NCBI GenBank assembly: GCA_017437005.1
Contig: JAFSBZ010000007.1
Location: 1-64,000, forward strand
Source: Clostridia bacterium
Lineage (GTDB): Bacteria; Bacillota; Clostridia; Oscillospirales; Acutalibacteraceae
Length of the DNA stretch: 64,000 nucleotides
Direction: 5' to 3'
Both the position numbers and the translations under genes were made by a program. Positions 25,904 to 34,878 of this stretch are shown piece after piece (position 1 is the first letter of the stretch; every line of letters starts with the position of its first letter). The notes under the pieces were generated by a model, which had not been told where the DNA came from, did not search any database, and saw only the letters and a program-made list of their open reading frames with translations.

Positions 25904-27523
25904 ATGACAAAAAAATATGAAAGATTTGGCGTTATGATAGATATGTCGCGTAATGCTGTTATGACGGTAGAAGCTTTAAAGCAATATTTTACTTTGCTTA
26001 AAAAAATGGGCTATAACTCGGTTATGCTTTATACCGAAGATACCTACGAGGTAGAGGGCGAACCCTATTTTGGTTATATGCGAGGCAGATACTCTATCGC
26101 CGAAATGCAAGAGCTTGATGAGTACGCAAGCAATATGGGTATTGAGCTTATACCTTGTATTCAAACACTTGCTCACTTAAATCAGGCACTTCGCTGGGGC
26201 ACAATTCCCGTTGATTGTGATGACATTATGCTTACCGATAATGACAAGGTTTATGACCTAATTGATAGAATGTTTAAAACACTTAAAAAATGCTTTAAGT
26301 CATCGTATATACATATCGGTATGGACGAGGCGCATATGTTAGGACGCGGTAAACACCTTGATATTCACGGATACGAAAGCACCAACGAAATAATAAAGCG
26401 TCATTTGGCGGCGGTTTGTGATATTGCTAAAAAATATGATTATATTCCAGTTATATGGTCGGATATGTATTTCCGCTCTTGGAATAATGGTCAATACTGT
26501 TTTATAGAGGGTGAAAAAAAGGTACCGCAAGAGGTTGTTGACGCTATGCACCCCGACGTTGTTCCGGTATACTGGGATTATTACAGCAAGGACGAAAAGC
26601 ACTATAGCGATATGATAAAAAATCACAAGCAAATATCTAAAAACGTATGGTTTGCAGGTGGTGCTTGGGGTTGGCACGGGTTTACGCCATTTAACGGGCA
26701 CACACTTGAAACTTCAATCCCTGCGCTTGATGCTTGCAAAAATCAAAATATAAAGAATATATTTATTACAATGTGGGGTAATGATGGATGCGAAAGTTCA
26801 AACTTTGCGTTGTTGCCGTCGCTTTTGTACATTGCAGAGTATGCAAAGGGTAACACCGATGAAGAAAGGATTAAAGCAAAATTTAAACGTATAACAGGTA
26901 TAGATTATGATGACTTTATGTTGATTGATATACCAAATCAGGTAGATATGAACACAAGTTGCAAATTACCACCAAACCCTGTTAAGTATATGTTTTATTC
27001 TGACTACTTCAGCGACTTTTTGGATGTTACCGTTCGAGATGATGTAAATTCATACGACTATTACGACAGTGCTGCTAAAAAGCTTTTTGCAGTTGCTAAA
27101 AAAAGCCGAAAATATGGTTATCTTTTTGATGCATCGGCAAAAATGTGCGAGGTTATGAAATACAAATATGAGCTTGGTAAAAAAACTCGTGCTGCATATA
27201 AAGCAGGGAACAAGGATGAACTTTTGCGCCTTGCCAAAAACGATTATGTTGAGGTGGCAAAGGCTATGCGTAAGTTTGGTTTGAGTTTTGAAAAACAGTG
27301 GTATAAAGAAAACAAACCTCAGGGTTTTGACGTTCAGGATCATCGCATCGGCGGTATGATACATCGTACCGATGCTTGCCGCAGAAGAATTTTAGACTAC
27401 GTTGCAGGCAGGGTAGACTCAATCCCCGAGTACGAGGAAGAACTGCTTAGCGCATATGGTAACGAACCCAGAAGCATAGAGGCGTTTAAGGTTTACTCAA
27501 CAGTAAATGTCGTGTCGCACTAA
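25904..27523 (+). CDS. Glycoside hydrolase family 20-like beta-N-acetylhexosaminidase
   Basis: A 539-residue protein with a GH20-type TIM barrel. The start FGVMIDMSRNAVMTVEALKQ and SVMLYTEDTYEVEGEPYFGY fit the barrel entry, and HIGMDEAHMLG (Asp141-Glu142) is the D-E catalytic pair that works with the substrate 2-acetamido group. GGAWGWHGF and MWGNDGCESS lie later in the barrel. There is no signal peptide, so it acts in the cytoplasm on imported HexNAc oligosaccharides. The last ~190 residues are a helical extension of unknown role. The ATG at 25904, after AAAGGCGG, is preferred to the TTG at 25886. It is monocistronic; the family assignment is good and the exact substrate open. Confidence 0.82.
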   Translation: MTKKYERFGVMIDMSRNAVMTVEALKQYFTLLKKMGYNSVMLYTEDTYEVEGEPYFGYMRGRYSIAEMQELDEYASNMGIELIPCIQTLAHLNQALRWGTIPVDCDDIMLTDNDKVYDLIDRMFKTLKKCFKSSYIHIGMDEAHMLGRGKHLDIHGYESTNEIIKRHLAAVCDIAKKYDYIPVIWSDMYFRSWNNGQYCFIEGEKKVPQEVVDAMHPDVVPVYWDYYSKDEKHYSDMIKNHKQISKNVWFAGGAWGWHGFTPFNGHTLETSIPALDACKNQNIKNIFITMWGNDGCESSNFALLPSLLYIAEYAKGNTDEERIKAKFKRITGIDYDDFMLIDIPNQVDMNTSCKLPPNPVKYMFYSDYFSDFLDVTVRDDVNSYDYYDSAAKKLFAVAKKSRKYGYLFDASAKMCEVMKYKYELGKKTRAAYKAGNKDELLRLAKNDYVEVAKAMRKFGLSFEKQWYKENKPQGFDVQDHRIGGMIHRTDACRRRILDYVAGRVDSIPEYEEELLSAYGNEPRSIEAFKVYSTVNVVSH

Positions 27524-27568
27524 AAAGATAAAAATTATAGCATTTAATTTAAAAATTCTATTAAATCA

Positions 27569-27604
27569 GTTTGGGAGTGCGCACACAATGTACGCACTCC
27601 CAAA
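27569..27604. terminator. Bidirectional terminator between GH20 and DUF378 genes
   Basis: GGGAGTGCG pairs with CGCACTCCC around an 11-base loop, with A/T tracts on both sides; the genes converge here. Confidence 0.85.
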
Positions 27605-27606
27605 TT

Positions 27607-27819
27607 TTAATCCGCTACCTGATGATGCGCGTGCTCATCTCTAAATAATAGTGATATACACCACACACCTGCCAAGGCTATTACAGTATAAACTATTCGG
27701 CTTAACAATACACCGCTACCGCCAAATATCCACGCTACTAAATCAAAACTAAAAAGACCTACAAGACCCCAGTTAAGACAGCCAATAATGGCAAGCACAA
27801 GACATATTTTATCAAACAT
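27607..27819 (-). CDS. DUF378 family small membrane protein
   Basis: A 70-residue protein with two membrane helices: VLAIIGCLNWGLVGLFSFDL and a second around IVYTVIALAGVWCISLLF. The LNWGLVG signature after the first helix is diagnostic of DUF378 (YuzA-like). Function is unknown. Standard length. GAGGTGAAATAA precedes the start. It has no obvious link to its neighbours. Confidence 0.9.
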   Translation of the reverse strand: MFDKICLVLAIIGCLNWGLVGLFSFDLVAWIFGGSGVLLSRIVYTVIALAGVWCISLLFRDEHAHHQVAD

Positions 27820-27885
27820 TTATTTCACCTCTTTAACGCTTATATTGTTAGTTTGAGTCTGTTTTAATTAAAATATACTCTTTTT

Positions 27886-27918
27886 TAAAAAAACGCCGAC
27901 AGTTTTAACTGCCGGCGC
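27886..27918 (-). terminator. Terminator of the spore protein gene
   Basis: On the minus strand CGCCGGCAGT pairs with ACTGTCGGCG, followed by seven Ts. Confidence 0.9.
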
Positions 27919-27946
27919 CTTGTGGTTAGTTGCAGTTGCCTACAAC

Positions 27947-28132
27947 TTATTTCATGCTGTTTTCATAAGACTGAATCATCTTTTTAACCATCTGTCCGCC
28001 GATAGAACCAGCCTGCTTAGCGGTGAGATCGCCGTTGTAACCCTGCTTAAGATTAACGCCTACTTCGTTAGCGGCTTCCATCTTAAAACGGTTGAGTGCT
28101 TCTTTAGCCTCAGGTACTACGTTTTTAGCCAT
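27947..28132 (-). CDS. Alpha/beta-type small acid-soluble spore protein
   Basis: A 61-residue SASP that coats and protects DNA in the dormant spore. The central EALNRFKMEAANEVGV matches the germination-protease cleavage region of the family, and GGQMVKKMIQSYE near the C-terminus is the second conserved block. AAGGAG precedes the ATG. Expression in the forespore under sigma-G is expected from the family, but I could not find a clean sigma-G site. This gene is the best evidence that the organism forms spores. Confidence 0.95.
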   Translation of the reverse strand: MAKNVVPEAKEALNRFKMEAANEVGVNLKQGYNGDLTAKQAGSIGGQMVKKMIQSYENSMK

Positions 28133-28431
28133 TATATTTCACTCCTTACATACACAAATTTTGTTTGCGTTTGCAATATTATCTTATGAAAAATTTTTGC
28201 ATTTATTAAAGGTAAATTTTGTGATGGTTGTAAATTTTTTCTTTAAAGCAATAACAATATATATAAGCAAATTAAAAATTTTTTTACAATATATAGATGT
28301 GAAAATATGCCAAAAATTACAAAATAAGGAAAAAAAATAATCGCAAAATAGTAAATATCGCCAATAAATAGAGCGGTTTTCAAATATTTTAAAAAAATTT
28401 TCAAAAAAGTTAAAAAAAATGTTAAAAACAC

Positions 28432-28460
28432 TTGCAATTTGAAAATGTTTGTGATAGAAT
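28432..28460 (+). promoter_or_regulatory. Promoter of the large secreted protein genes, with long leader
   Basis: TTGCAA, 17 bases, TAGAAT. The untranslated leader to the ATG at 28626 is about 160 bases. No known riboswitch fold was recognised in it. The ~300 bases upstream are very A/T-rich and hold nothing else. Confidence 0.6.
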
Positions 28461-28625
28461 GACGTAGAGTAAAACAGTTGTCTCAAAATCTCTTGTTGGC
28501 AATTGTGTTTTAAGCGCGCACATTTATTATATATAGTGTTGCCGCGTTTGAGCCACATTTGATTACAATATTGATCTTTGGACAGCTATTGAAAAATCAA
28601 AAAATTTTCAAAGGAGAAAATTATT

Positions 28626-31361
28626 ATGAAAAAAACACTTTCAAGAATTTTTGCAGTGCTTTTAGTAGTATCAATGCTCTTTACTCAGCTTTTGGTACCT
28701 GTATCTGCAGAAGTAAAGAACTGTGAGTGCGATCCTGCAACTCGCAAGGGCGTAAAAACACGTAGCGTTGCAGCTACTTGTGGTTACTTTGGTTACGATA
28801 TGTACAAATGTAATTCATGTAAGGGTTTGTACACAGTATATACTGATGAACCTACAGGTGCTCACACTTACGTAGATCACCCAGCAAAGGCTGAAACATG
28901 TACTGAAATAGGCTATGGTGCTTATCAGACTTGTGAGGACTGTGACTTCACATCATATGATGCTACAACTGAGGTTCCGGCTCTTGGTCATGATATGGCA
29001 GTTATTCCTGCACAGGATGCAACCTGTACTCAAATCGGTTGGGCTGAGTATGAGGATTGCACAAGATGCGATTATACAGTAGGCTATGAACCAATAGAAA
29101 AGCTTCCTCATACTCCAGCTGATCCAGTTGATGAAAATCCTATTGGCTCTACCTGTACAACACCTGCAACAGTTGACAAGGTAGTTTACTGTGGTGTTTG
29201 CGGCGAGAAGATGTCTTCAGAAACAGTTGAAACTGCACCTGAAGAGGGTCACGACTATGTTGTAATTGACAGCAAAGATCCTATCTGTAAGCCAAGAGAA
29301 GATACTACCGATGGTTACATTACATATGAATGTACAAAGTGTGGTGATACTTATACAGTTACTCTTCCCGCTCCTGAAGAGCACAGCTACGTTTTAACCG
29401 AACAGAAGCCTGACTGTGAAGTAGATGGTTTTGAAATTCATACTTGTACAGTATGTGACTATGAAAATGAAGTAGCTGTTCCTGCAACAGGTCATACAGA
29501 AGAAACAATCAAGGGTTATGCTGCTACCTGTGATGAAACCGGTTTAACAGATGGCAAAAAGTGTACTGTTTGTGGCAAAATTACTAAAGCGCAAACTGTA
29601 ATCCCTGCAAAAGGTCATACATATGCAAAGGACGACGAAGGAACAGTAATCGCTCCTACTTGTAAAGAAGAAGGTTACACAACCAAGTACTGTACAGTTT
29701 GTAAAAATGATATTGTTCAAGATGGTTCAATAGTTGCAATAGATCCTCTTAACCACGTTAAGAGCCATGTTGTTTCTGCTTACGTAGCTCCAACATGTAC
29801 TGAAGTTGGTTATACTGAAGGTTTGCAATGTGATGAATGTGGTATAACAACAAAGAGAGTTGAAGAAATTCCTGCTCTTGGCCACAACATCAGAAATATA
29901 GCTGCAAAAGATCCTACCTGTACTGAAATTGGTTGGGATGCTTATGAAAAGTGCACAAGATGCGATTACACTACTTACGTAGAAAAGGCAGCTCTTGGTC
30001 ACGAGCTCGAACCTACTATTGGTCACAAGGATGCAACCTGTGAGGTAGAAAGCTATGACTATCAGTATTGTTTAGTATGTGGTGAACAAATTAAGAAAAA
30101 TCTTGGTGCTGATGCACTTGGTCACAACTGGTCAGCATGGACAGCAGTAGATGCTGATACTCATACACGTACTTGTCAGAATGCAGAGTGCGATGTAGTA
30201 GGCGGCAAGGTAGAAACTGCTGAACACAAAATTGTTGAGCACGAAGCAAAAGAGCCAACCTGTACTGAAGTTGGTTGGGATGCTTATGTAACATGTGAAG
30301 ATTGTGATTACACAACTTATGTAGAAAAAGCAGCTCTTGGTCACCGCAATGAACGTTGGGTTGCTCAGGAAGCAACATGTACACAAGACGGTTGGTCTGA
30401 TCACATTAAGTGCGCAAGATGTGGCGAAGCAACACCTCATTCATATACACCTGCACTCGGTCACCAGATTATGAATGTACCTGCTAAGGATCCTTCATGT
30501 TTTGAAGCTGGTTGGACAAAGCATACCGAATGTGCAAGATGTGGTGAAACATCTCCATACTTTGATATCGCTCCATACGGCGAGCACGGCGAAGTTGTTA
30601 TTGACGAAGCAGTTCAGCCTACATTTGATGAAACAGGTCTTACCGAAGGTTCACACTGTGGACGTTGTAATGAAGTATTAGTTCAGCAGATCGTTATTGA
30701 TAGAGTTAAGGAAGATGTAAGCTTTACTTATGAAGCTACAGGTCTTAACGGTAGTGAATATACAGTTAACTCTGGTTATGTAACTCTCAACGTTTATATG
30801 AACGTTAACTCAACAGCAGCACGTCTTTGGGGTGCTGACCTTACCTTGAACTTCGATTCTAACCTTACTCTTACTGCAGTAGATGGTTGCGCATTTGAGT
30901 ATGCAAATAATTCTGATGTGCTTAACAACAGCATTAAGCTTGCTCAGGGTATGAACGTTGGTAGCAACTTCAAGACCTTTGAAATGGGTCAATACCTCTT
31001 TGCTACACTTACATTCAAGGTAGACAAAGACTTCTATTCAGCAAATGCAATGTTTGAAATCGTAGCTGACGAGTGTAATCTTGTACGTCGCGATATCGAA
31101 AACAACACTGATTTCTCAAATGAACTCGTAGTTGATTTTGGTACCGGTACTGAAATTTATGTTGCTCAGCTTGGCGATGCAAATGCTGACGGTAAGTTCA
31201 GTTCAGTAGACACAATGTCTCTTGCGCAGTGGTTTGCAAATGCTGACATTGATGCATATGAAGCTGTTTATGATATGAACAAAGACGGTTACATCGATGG
31301 TGACGACTTTGCTATCCTTCGTGGCGCTGTTGTTCGTGATTATAGCTATTTAGAAGACTAA
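28626..31361 (+). CDS. Secreted repeat protein with cohesin and dockerin modules
   Basis: A 911-residue exported protein. The signal peptide KTLSRIFAVLLVVSMLFTQL ends in PVSA (~28). About sixteen repeats of ~40 residues follow to ~690. Their core is PTCTEIGWDAYEKCTRCDYT...ALGH: one Cys, a CxxC pair and a His, a ligand set suited to metal binding. Residues ~695-848 read as a cohesin-like beta domain (VTLNVYMNVNSTAARLWGAD, LTLNFDSNLTL). The last ~60 residues are a dockerin with two calcium loops (DANADGKFSS and DMNKDGYIDG). The protein can therefore both bind and be bound in cellulosome fashion. GGAGAAAATT precedes the ATG. The next gene starts 16 bases after the stop codon and shares the repeat, so they form one operon. 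Confidence 0.8.
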   Translation: MKKTLSRIFAVLLVVSMLFTQLLVPVSAEVKNCECDPATRKGVKTRSVAATCGYFGYDMYKCNSCKGLYTVYTDEPTGAHTYVDHPAKAETCTEIGYGAYQTCEDCDFTSYDATTEVPALGHDMAVIPAQDATCTQIGWAEYEDCTRCDYTVGYEPIEKLPHTPADPVDENPIGSTCTTPATVDKVVYCGVCGEKMSSETVETAPEEGHDYVVIDSKDPICKPREDTTDGYITYECTKCGDTYTVTLPAPEEHSYVLTEQKPDCEVDGFEIHTCTVCDYENEVAVPATGHTEETIKGYAATCDETGLTDGKKCTVCGKITKAQTVIPAKGHTYAKDDEGTVIAPTCKEEGYTTKYCTVCKNDIVQDGSIVAIDPLNHVKSHVVSAYVAPTCTEVGYTEGLQCDECGITTKRVEEIPALGHNIRNIAAKDPTCTEIGWDAYEKCTRCDYTTYVEKAALGHELEPTIGHKDATCEVESYDYQYCLVCGEQIKKNLGADALGHNWSAWTAVDADTHTRTCQNAECDVVGGKVETAEHKIVEHEAKEPTCTEVGWDAYVTCEDCDYTTYVEKAALGHRNERWVAQEATCTQDGWSDHIKCARCGEATPHSYTPALGHQIMNVPAKDPSCFEAGWTKHTECARCGETSPYFDIAPYGEHGEVVIDEAVQPTFDETGLTEGSHCGRCNEVLVQQIVIDRVKEDVSFTYEATGLNGSEYTVNSGYVTLNVYMNVNSTAARLWGADLTLNFDSNLTLTAVDGCAFEYANNSDVLNNSIKLAQGMNVGSNFKTFEMGQYLFATLTFKVDKDFYSANAMFEIVADECNLVRRDIENNTDFSNELVVDFGTGTEIYVAQLGDANADGKFSSVDTMSLAQWFANADIDAYEAVYDMNKDGYIDGDDFAILRGAVVRDYSYLED

Positions 31362-31377
31362 TTTGGAGGAATAAGAG

Positions 31378-33768
31378 ATGTTGGTTAAAAGATTCTTTGC
31401 GATTCTTTTAGCTGCCGCTCTAATGTGTTCTGCACTGTTCTGTGTTACAGCCAGTGCAGAAACCGCTGATAACTTCAAGGTGGGAGTGGTGGCATCGACC
31501 GCCACTCCCATTTCTGTTTCTCCCCAGATTATTAACCAGGGAGAAGAAGTTACTGTTAGAGTATCAGTTGAAGAGAATACAGGTATTACATTTTTAAGAT
31601 TTACAATTAACTTTGATTCCGATGCTTTAGAGTATTTAAGCAACAAGGGCGCTAATTTGTTTGGAGTAAACGATAGTATTCAGGTTAAGGATGGATATTT
31701 AATTTACTTTATGACACTTTCAGATAAAAATTCTGATGCTACAGGTGAATTATTAGAAGTAAAATTTAATGCCAAATCTTCATTTTGTGGTGATACAAAA
31801 ATTTATACTGAATGTTCGTCTTCAAACTGCTCAAAAAATAACAACACAGTAAATTCTTATACACATGTTCCTTTCTCAAGCGATGATGCGGAGTTTTCAA
31901 TTCATAATATCACAACCGAAGGTACTGTTGTTGAACCTACATGTTTAGATAATGGTTATACTTCCTATCACTGTGATGCATGTGATACAGATGTTAAGGG
32001 CAATATAGTAAAGGCTCTTAATCATAAACTTGTTAAATATGAAGCAAAAGAACCTACCTGTACCGAAATTGGTTGGGATGCTTATGAGGCTTGCTCAAGA
32101 TGTGACTATACTACTTATGCTGAGATTCCTGCTAAAGGTCATCGCAACGAGGTTTGGGTTCAGCAAGAACCAACCTGCACTGAAGATGGTTGGACAAAGC
32201 ATACAAAATGTGTAGTTTGTGGTGAAGAATCAATTCATTCCTTACTTCCTGCACTTGGTCATGATATTGTAAATCATGAGGCTAAAGAGCCAACCTGTAC
32301 CGAGATAGGTTGGGATGCATATGAAACATGCTCAAGATGTGATTATACTACTTATGTAGAAAAGGCAGCCCTTGGTCACGATATTGTTAAACACGAAGCT
32401 AAGGCTCCAACTTGTACCGAAATAGGTTGGGATGCTTATGAGGCTTGTTCAAGATGTGACTATACTACACGTGTAGCAAAGGATGCACTCGGTCACGTTT
32501 TAATTGATGTAGAAGCAAAAGAACCAACCTGTACCGAAATTGGTTGGGATTCATACAAAAAATGTACAGAATGTGATTATTCTACTTTTGAAGAAAAGGC
32601 AGCCCTTGGTCACGATTTAATTAAGATTGAAGCAAAAGAACCCACTTGTACCGAAATAGGTTGGGACGCTTATGAAAAATGCTCAAAATGCGACTATTCA
32701 ACTTATGTTCAAAAAGATAAAGTTGAACATAACCTTATAATTAATCCAGCAAAAGAGCCTACCTGTACTGAAATCGGTTGGGATGCTTATATTACATGTA
32801 CCGAATGTGATTTTTCAACATTTGTAGAGAAAGCTCCTTCGGACCACAACTATATTGTTATTCAGGCAAAAGAACCTACTTGTACTGAAACAGGATGGGA
32901 TGCTTATATCGGTTGTTCTAATTGCGATTATTCTACTTGTGTAGAAAAGGCAGCCCTTGGTCACGATACCGTAAATCATGAGGCTAAGGCTCCAACCTGT
33001 ACCGAAATCGGTTGGAATGCTTATGAAACATGCTCAAGATGTGACTATTCTACTTACGAAGAAATTGCCGCATTTGGTCATCGTAACGAAACTCTAAATG
33101 CACAAGAGCCAACCTGCACAGAAGATGGTTGGACAGAGCACGATAAATGCGTTGTATGCGGCGAAACAACACCATACGATACAATCCCTGCTACAGGTGT
33201 TCACACTTACGCTGCTGATTGGGATGCAGATTGTGATGTTTGTGGTCAAATCCGTGAATTAACCTACACAGGTTGGGTATTGGATGACGGCAAATGGTAT
33301 TTTTATGAAAATGGCGAGCTTTTAAAGAATAAATGGTGCAAGGATAGCGTTGGCTGGGTATACCTTGGCAAAGACGGCGCAATGTTAACAAATGCTTGGT
33401 GTACAGATAGCCAAGGTAAGTGTTATGTTGGCGCTAATGGTTACGCAGTTACAAATTGTTGGATGCAAGACAGCTACGGTTGGATCTATTTTGATGCTAA
33501 CGGTTCAATGACTAAAAATGCATGGGTACAGGATAGTACAAGTTGGTGTTATCTTGGCGAAGATGGATATGCAGTTTCTAATTGCTGGATGAAAGACAGC
33601 ATTGGCTGGGTATACATTGGTAGTGATTGCAAAATGCTTAAGAATGAATGGGTACAAGACAGCAACGGTTGGTGCTATGTTGGTGCTGATGGTTACATTT
33701 TAATCGGTACTCATACTATTGATGGTGTAAAGTACACCTTTGATTCAAACGGCAATTTAGTTTCTTAA
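31378..33768 (+). CDS. Wall-anchored repeat protein with cohesin and choline-binding-type repeats
   Basis: A 796-residue exported protein. The signal peptide ends at TASA (~25). Residues ~40-185 form a cohesin-like domain (ISVSPQIINQGEEVTVRVSV, GITFLRFTINFDSDALEYL, TGELLEVKFNAKS). Eleven ~38-residue C...CxxC...GH repeats follow (~186-630), many nearly identical in DNA. The C-terminal ~165 residues are cell-wall/choline-binding repeats (GWVLDDGKWYFYENGELLKN, NAWVQDSTSWCYLGEDGYAV), which hold proteins to teichoic acid or glycan at the surface. I infer an anchoring scaffold: the cohesin could catch the dockerin of the upstream protein or of the CotH protein at 59-63 kb. TTGGAGGA precedes the ATG. 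Confidence 0.8.
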   Translation: MLVKRFFAILLAAALMCSALFCVTASAETADNFKVGVVASTATPISVSPQIINQGEEVTVRVSVEENTGITFLRFTINFDSDALEYLSNKGANLFGVNDSIQVKDGYLIYFMTLSDKNSDATGELLEVKFNAKSSFCGDTKIYTECSSSNCSKNNNTVNSYTHVPFSSDDAEFSIHNITTEGTVVEPTCLDNGYTSYHCDACDTDVKGNIVKALNHKLVKYEAKEPTCTEIGWDAYEACSRCDYTTYAEIPAKGHRNEVWVQQEPTCTEDGWTKHTKCVVCGEESIHSLLPALGHDIVNHEAKEPTCTEIGWDAYETCSRCDYTTYVEKAALGHDIVKHEAKAPTCTEIGWDAYEACSRCDYTTRVAKDALGHVLIDVEAKEPTCTEIGWDSYKKCTECDYSTFEEKAALGHDLIKIEAKEPTCTEIGWDAYEKCSKCDYSTYVQKDKVEHNLIINPAKEPTCTEIGWDAYITCTECDFSTFVEKAPSDHNYIVIQAKEPTCTETGWDAYIGCSNCDYSTCVEKAALGHDTVNHEAKAPTCTEIGWNAYETCSRCDYSTYEEIAAFGHRNETLNAQEPTCTEDGWTEHDKCVVCGETTPYDTIPATGVHTYAADWDADCDVCGQIRELTYTGWVLDDGKWYFYENGELLKNKWCKDSVGWVYLGKDGAMLTNAWCTDSQGKCYVGANGYAVTNCWMQDSYGWIYFDANGSMTKNAWVQDSTSWCYLGEDGYAVSNCWMKDSIGWVYIGSDCKMLKNEWVQDSNGWCYVGADGYILIGTHTIDGVKYTFDSNGNLVS

Positions 33769-33775
33769 TAAAATT

Positions 33776-33807
33776 AGAGCCGACACGTAAAGTGTCGGCT
33801 CTTTTTA
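33776..33807. terminator. Bidirectional terminator
   Basis: AGCCGACAC pairs with GTGTCGGCT, followed by TTTTT on the plus strand. It ends the surface-protein operon and lies at the 3' end of the convergent deacetylase gene. Confidence 0.9.
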
Positions 33808-34434
33808 TATTTCATTTATGTTGTGTATATGAATACCAATAGGAATATCGGTTTTACCTTTTATTTTAAATAACTCATCGGGATTTACCAATTCAAAACC
33901 ACGTTTTTTTAGTTCGGGCAAAATAGTTTTCAGTGCTTGGTAAGTATGCTCTTTTACATGCATACAAGCAATAGCGCCGTCACAGGCGGTATCAAGTGTT
34001 TCGTGAATAATGTTTTCGGGTGTGGCATCTACAAGCCAATCGCTACCACATCTCATTCCGTGGCCGAGTAGTATTAATTTTAATTCTTTACAAATTTGCA
34101 ACACCGATTCATCGCGGCATAGATGCGGTAGCCTTGCCCAATTTTTCATATCGTAACCAATACGATTTTTTACGTATGATATAGGCTTGGTCATTTCTTT
34201 AATTACTTGTTCACGCGATACAGTCTCAAGTTTTGGGTGTGAGTGTGAGTGACCCACTAACTGAAAACCGTTATCTATAGCGTATTTTAGCATATATTCG
34301 GTATCGTCGTTTATTCTAGCACCCATTACAGCAAAACCTGCTTTAAAGCTATATTCATTAAATAAATCTACAATTTCGCACATAAAGGGTAGGGGACCAT
34401 CGTCAAAAACTATGGTCATATATTTTGTCAGCAT
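33805..34434 (-). CDS. Polysaccharide deacetylase family protein
   Basis: A 209-residue NodB-homology (carbohydrate esterase 4) enzyme. TIVFDDGPLP at the very N-terminus gives the base and metal Asp pair, and VGHSHSHPKLETVS gives the metal-binding HxxxH-type histidines. The C-terminal part (IIHETLDTACDGAIACMHVK and the LKTILPELKKRGFELV helix) matches the family's end. It is short, with no signal peptide or membrane helix, so a cytoplasmic or atypical substrate is possible. Related enzymes remove acetyl groups from peptidoglycan or chitin oligomers. It is transcribed alone. Confidence 0.82.
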   Translation of the reverse strand: MLTKYMTIVFDDGPLPFMCEIVDLFNEYSFKAGFAVMGARINDDTEYMLKYAIDNGFQLVGHSHSHPKLETVSREQVIKEMTKPISYVKNRIGYDMKNWARLPHLCRDESVLQICKELKLILLGHGMRCGSDWLVDATPENIIHETLDTACDGAIACMHVKEHTYQALKTILPELKKRGFELVNPDELFKIKGKTDIPIGIHIHNINEI

Positions 34435-34497
34435 ATAATCACATCCTTAATTCTTATTATAAATGTTTATAAATAGAAAGTAAATCTAAAAATATAC

Positions 34498-34526
34498 TTG
34501 ATTATTTTAAAACCTTGTGATATAAT
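34498..34526 (+). promoter_or_regulatory. Promoter of the tRNA-Arg gene
   Basis: TTGATT, 17 bases, TATAAT, 27 bases before the mature tRNA end. Confidence 0.75.
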
Positions 34527-34553
34527 ATCTAACGTTGCCAATAATGGTGATAT

Positions 34554-34630
34554 GCGCTGATAGCTCAGTTGGATAGAGCATCTGCCTTCTAAGCAGAGGG
34601 TCGGGGGTTCGAATCCCTTTCAGCGTGCCA
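34554..34630 (+). tRNA. tRNA-Arg (anticodon UCU)
   Basis: A full cloverleaf of 77 bases. Acceptor GCGCTGA pairs with TCAGCGT (G-U at the first pair). The D-arm is GCTC/GAGC, the anticodon arm TCTGC-CTTCTAA-GCAGA with anticodon TCT reading AGA, and the T-arm GGGGG-TTCGAAT-CCCTT has two wobble pairs. Discriminator G and an encoded CCA are present. The last 20 bases are duplicated 181 bases downstream. Confidence 0.95.
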
Positions 34631-34812
34631 AATATTAAGGAGCAGTGTCGTAAGATGCTGCTCCTTAATGTTTTATACAAAATGAAGGGATTCGAACAAG
34701 GAGGGAGCGTAAGCGGAAGAAAACAGTCCGGTGGACTGTTTTTGCCGACGTGGGCAAGCCGCTTGCGGCACGATAGGTGCGTTGCACCGGAAAATCCCTT
34801 TCAGCGTGCCAA
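34612..34812. mobile_element. Small element flanked by a duplicated tRNA-Arg 3' end
   Basis: AATCCCTTTCAGCGTGCCAA, the tRNA 3' end, occurs at 34612-34631 and again exactly at 34793-34812. Between the copies are a terminator hairpin, GAAGGGATTCGAAC (34682-34695, the tRNA T-arm region in inverse orientation), and hairpins AAAACAGTCC/GGACTGTTTT, GCCGC/GCGGC and GGTGC/GCACC. Duplication of a tRNA 3' end is the hallmark of attL/attR left by tRNA-targeting integration, yet no integrase fits in ~180 bases. It may be a non-autonomous element, a decayed integration scar, or a dispersed repeat that follows tRNA genes. No protein is supported here. Confidence 0.6.
34634..34674 (+). terminator. First terminator after tRNA-Arg
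   Basis: ATTAAGGAGCAG pairs with CTGCTCCTTAAT, followed by GTTTTAT. Confidence 0.88.
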
Positions 34813-34860
34813 CCAAAAAGGAAGTTGTGATCTTTGGGTTGCAACTTCCTTTTTGGTTTT
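34811..34860. terminator. Second terminator, after the duplicated tRNA end
   Basis: AACCAAAAAGGAAGTTG pairs with CAACTTCCTTTTTGGTT: a stem of about 17 pairs with A and T tracts on both sides. It can serve the tRNA side and the convergent SIS gene. It stands to the second tRNA-end copy exactly as the first terminator stands to the tRNA. Confidence 0.9.
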
Positions 34861-34878
34861 ATTATTATAATTTTTAAC

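Noticed and set aside
28626-33768. CRISPR-like repetitive DNA
   Set aside because: The repeat period is ~115 bases, in frame and translated, with degenerate copies and no unique spacers or cas genes.
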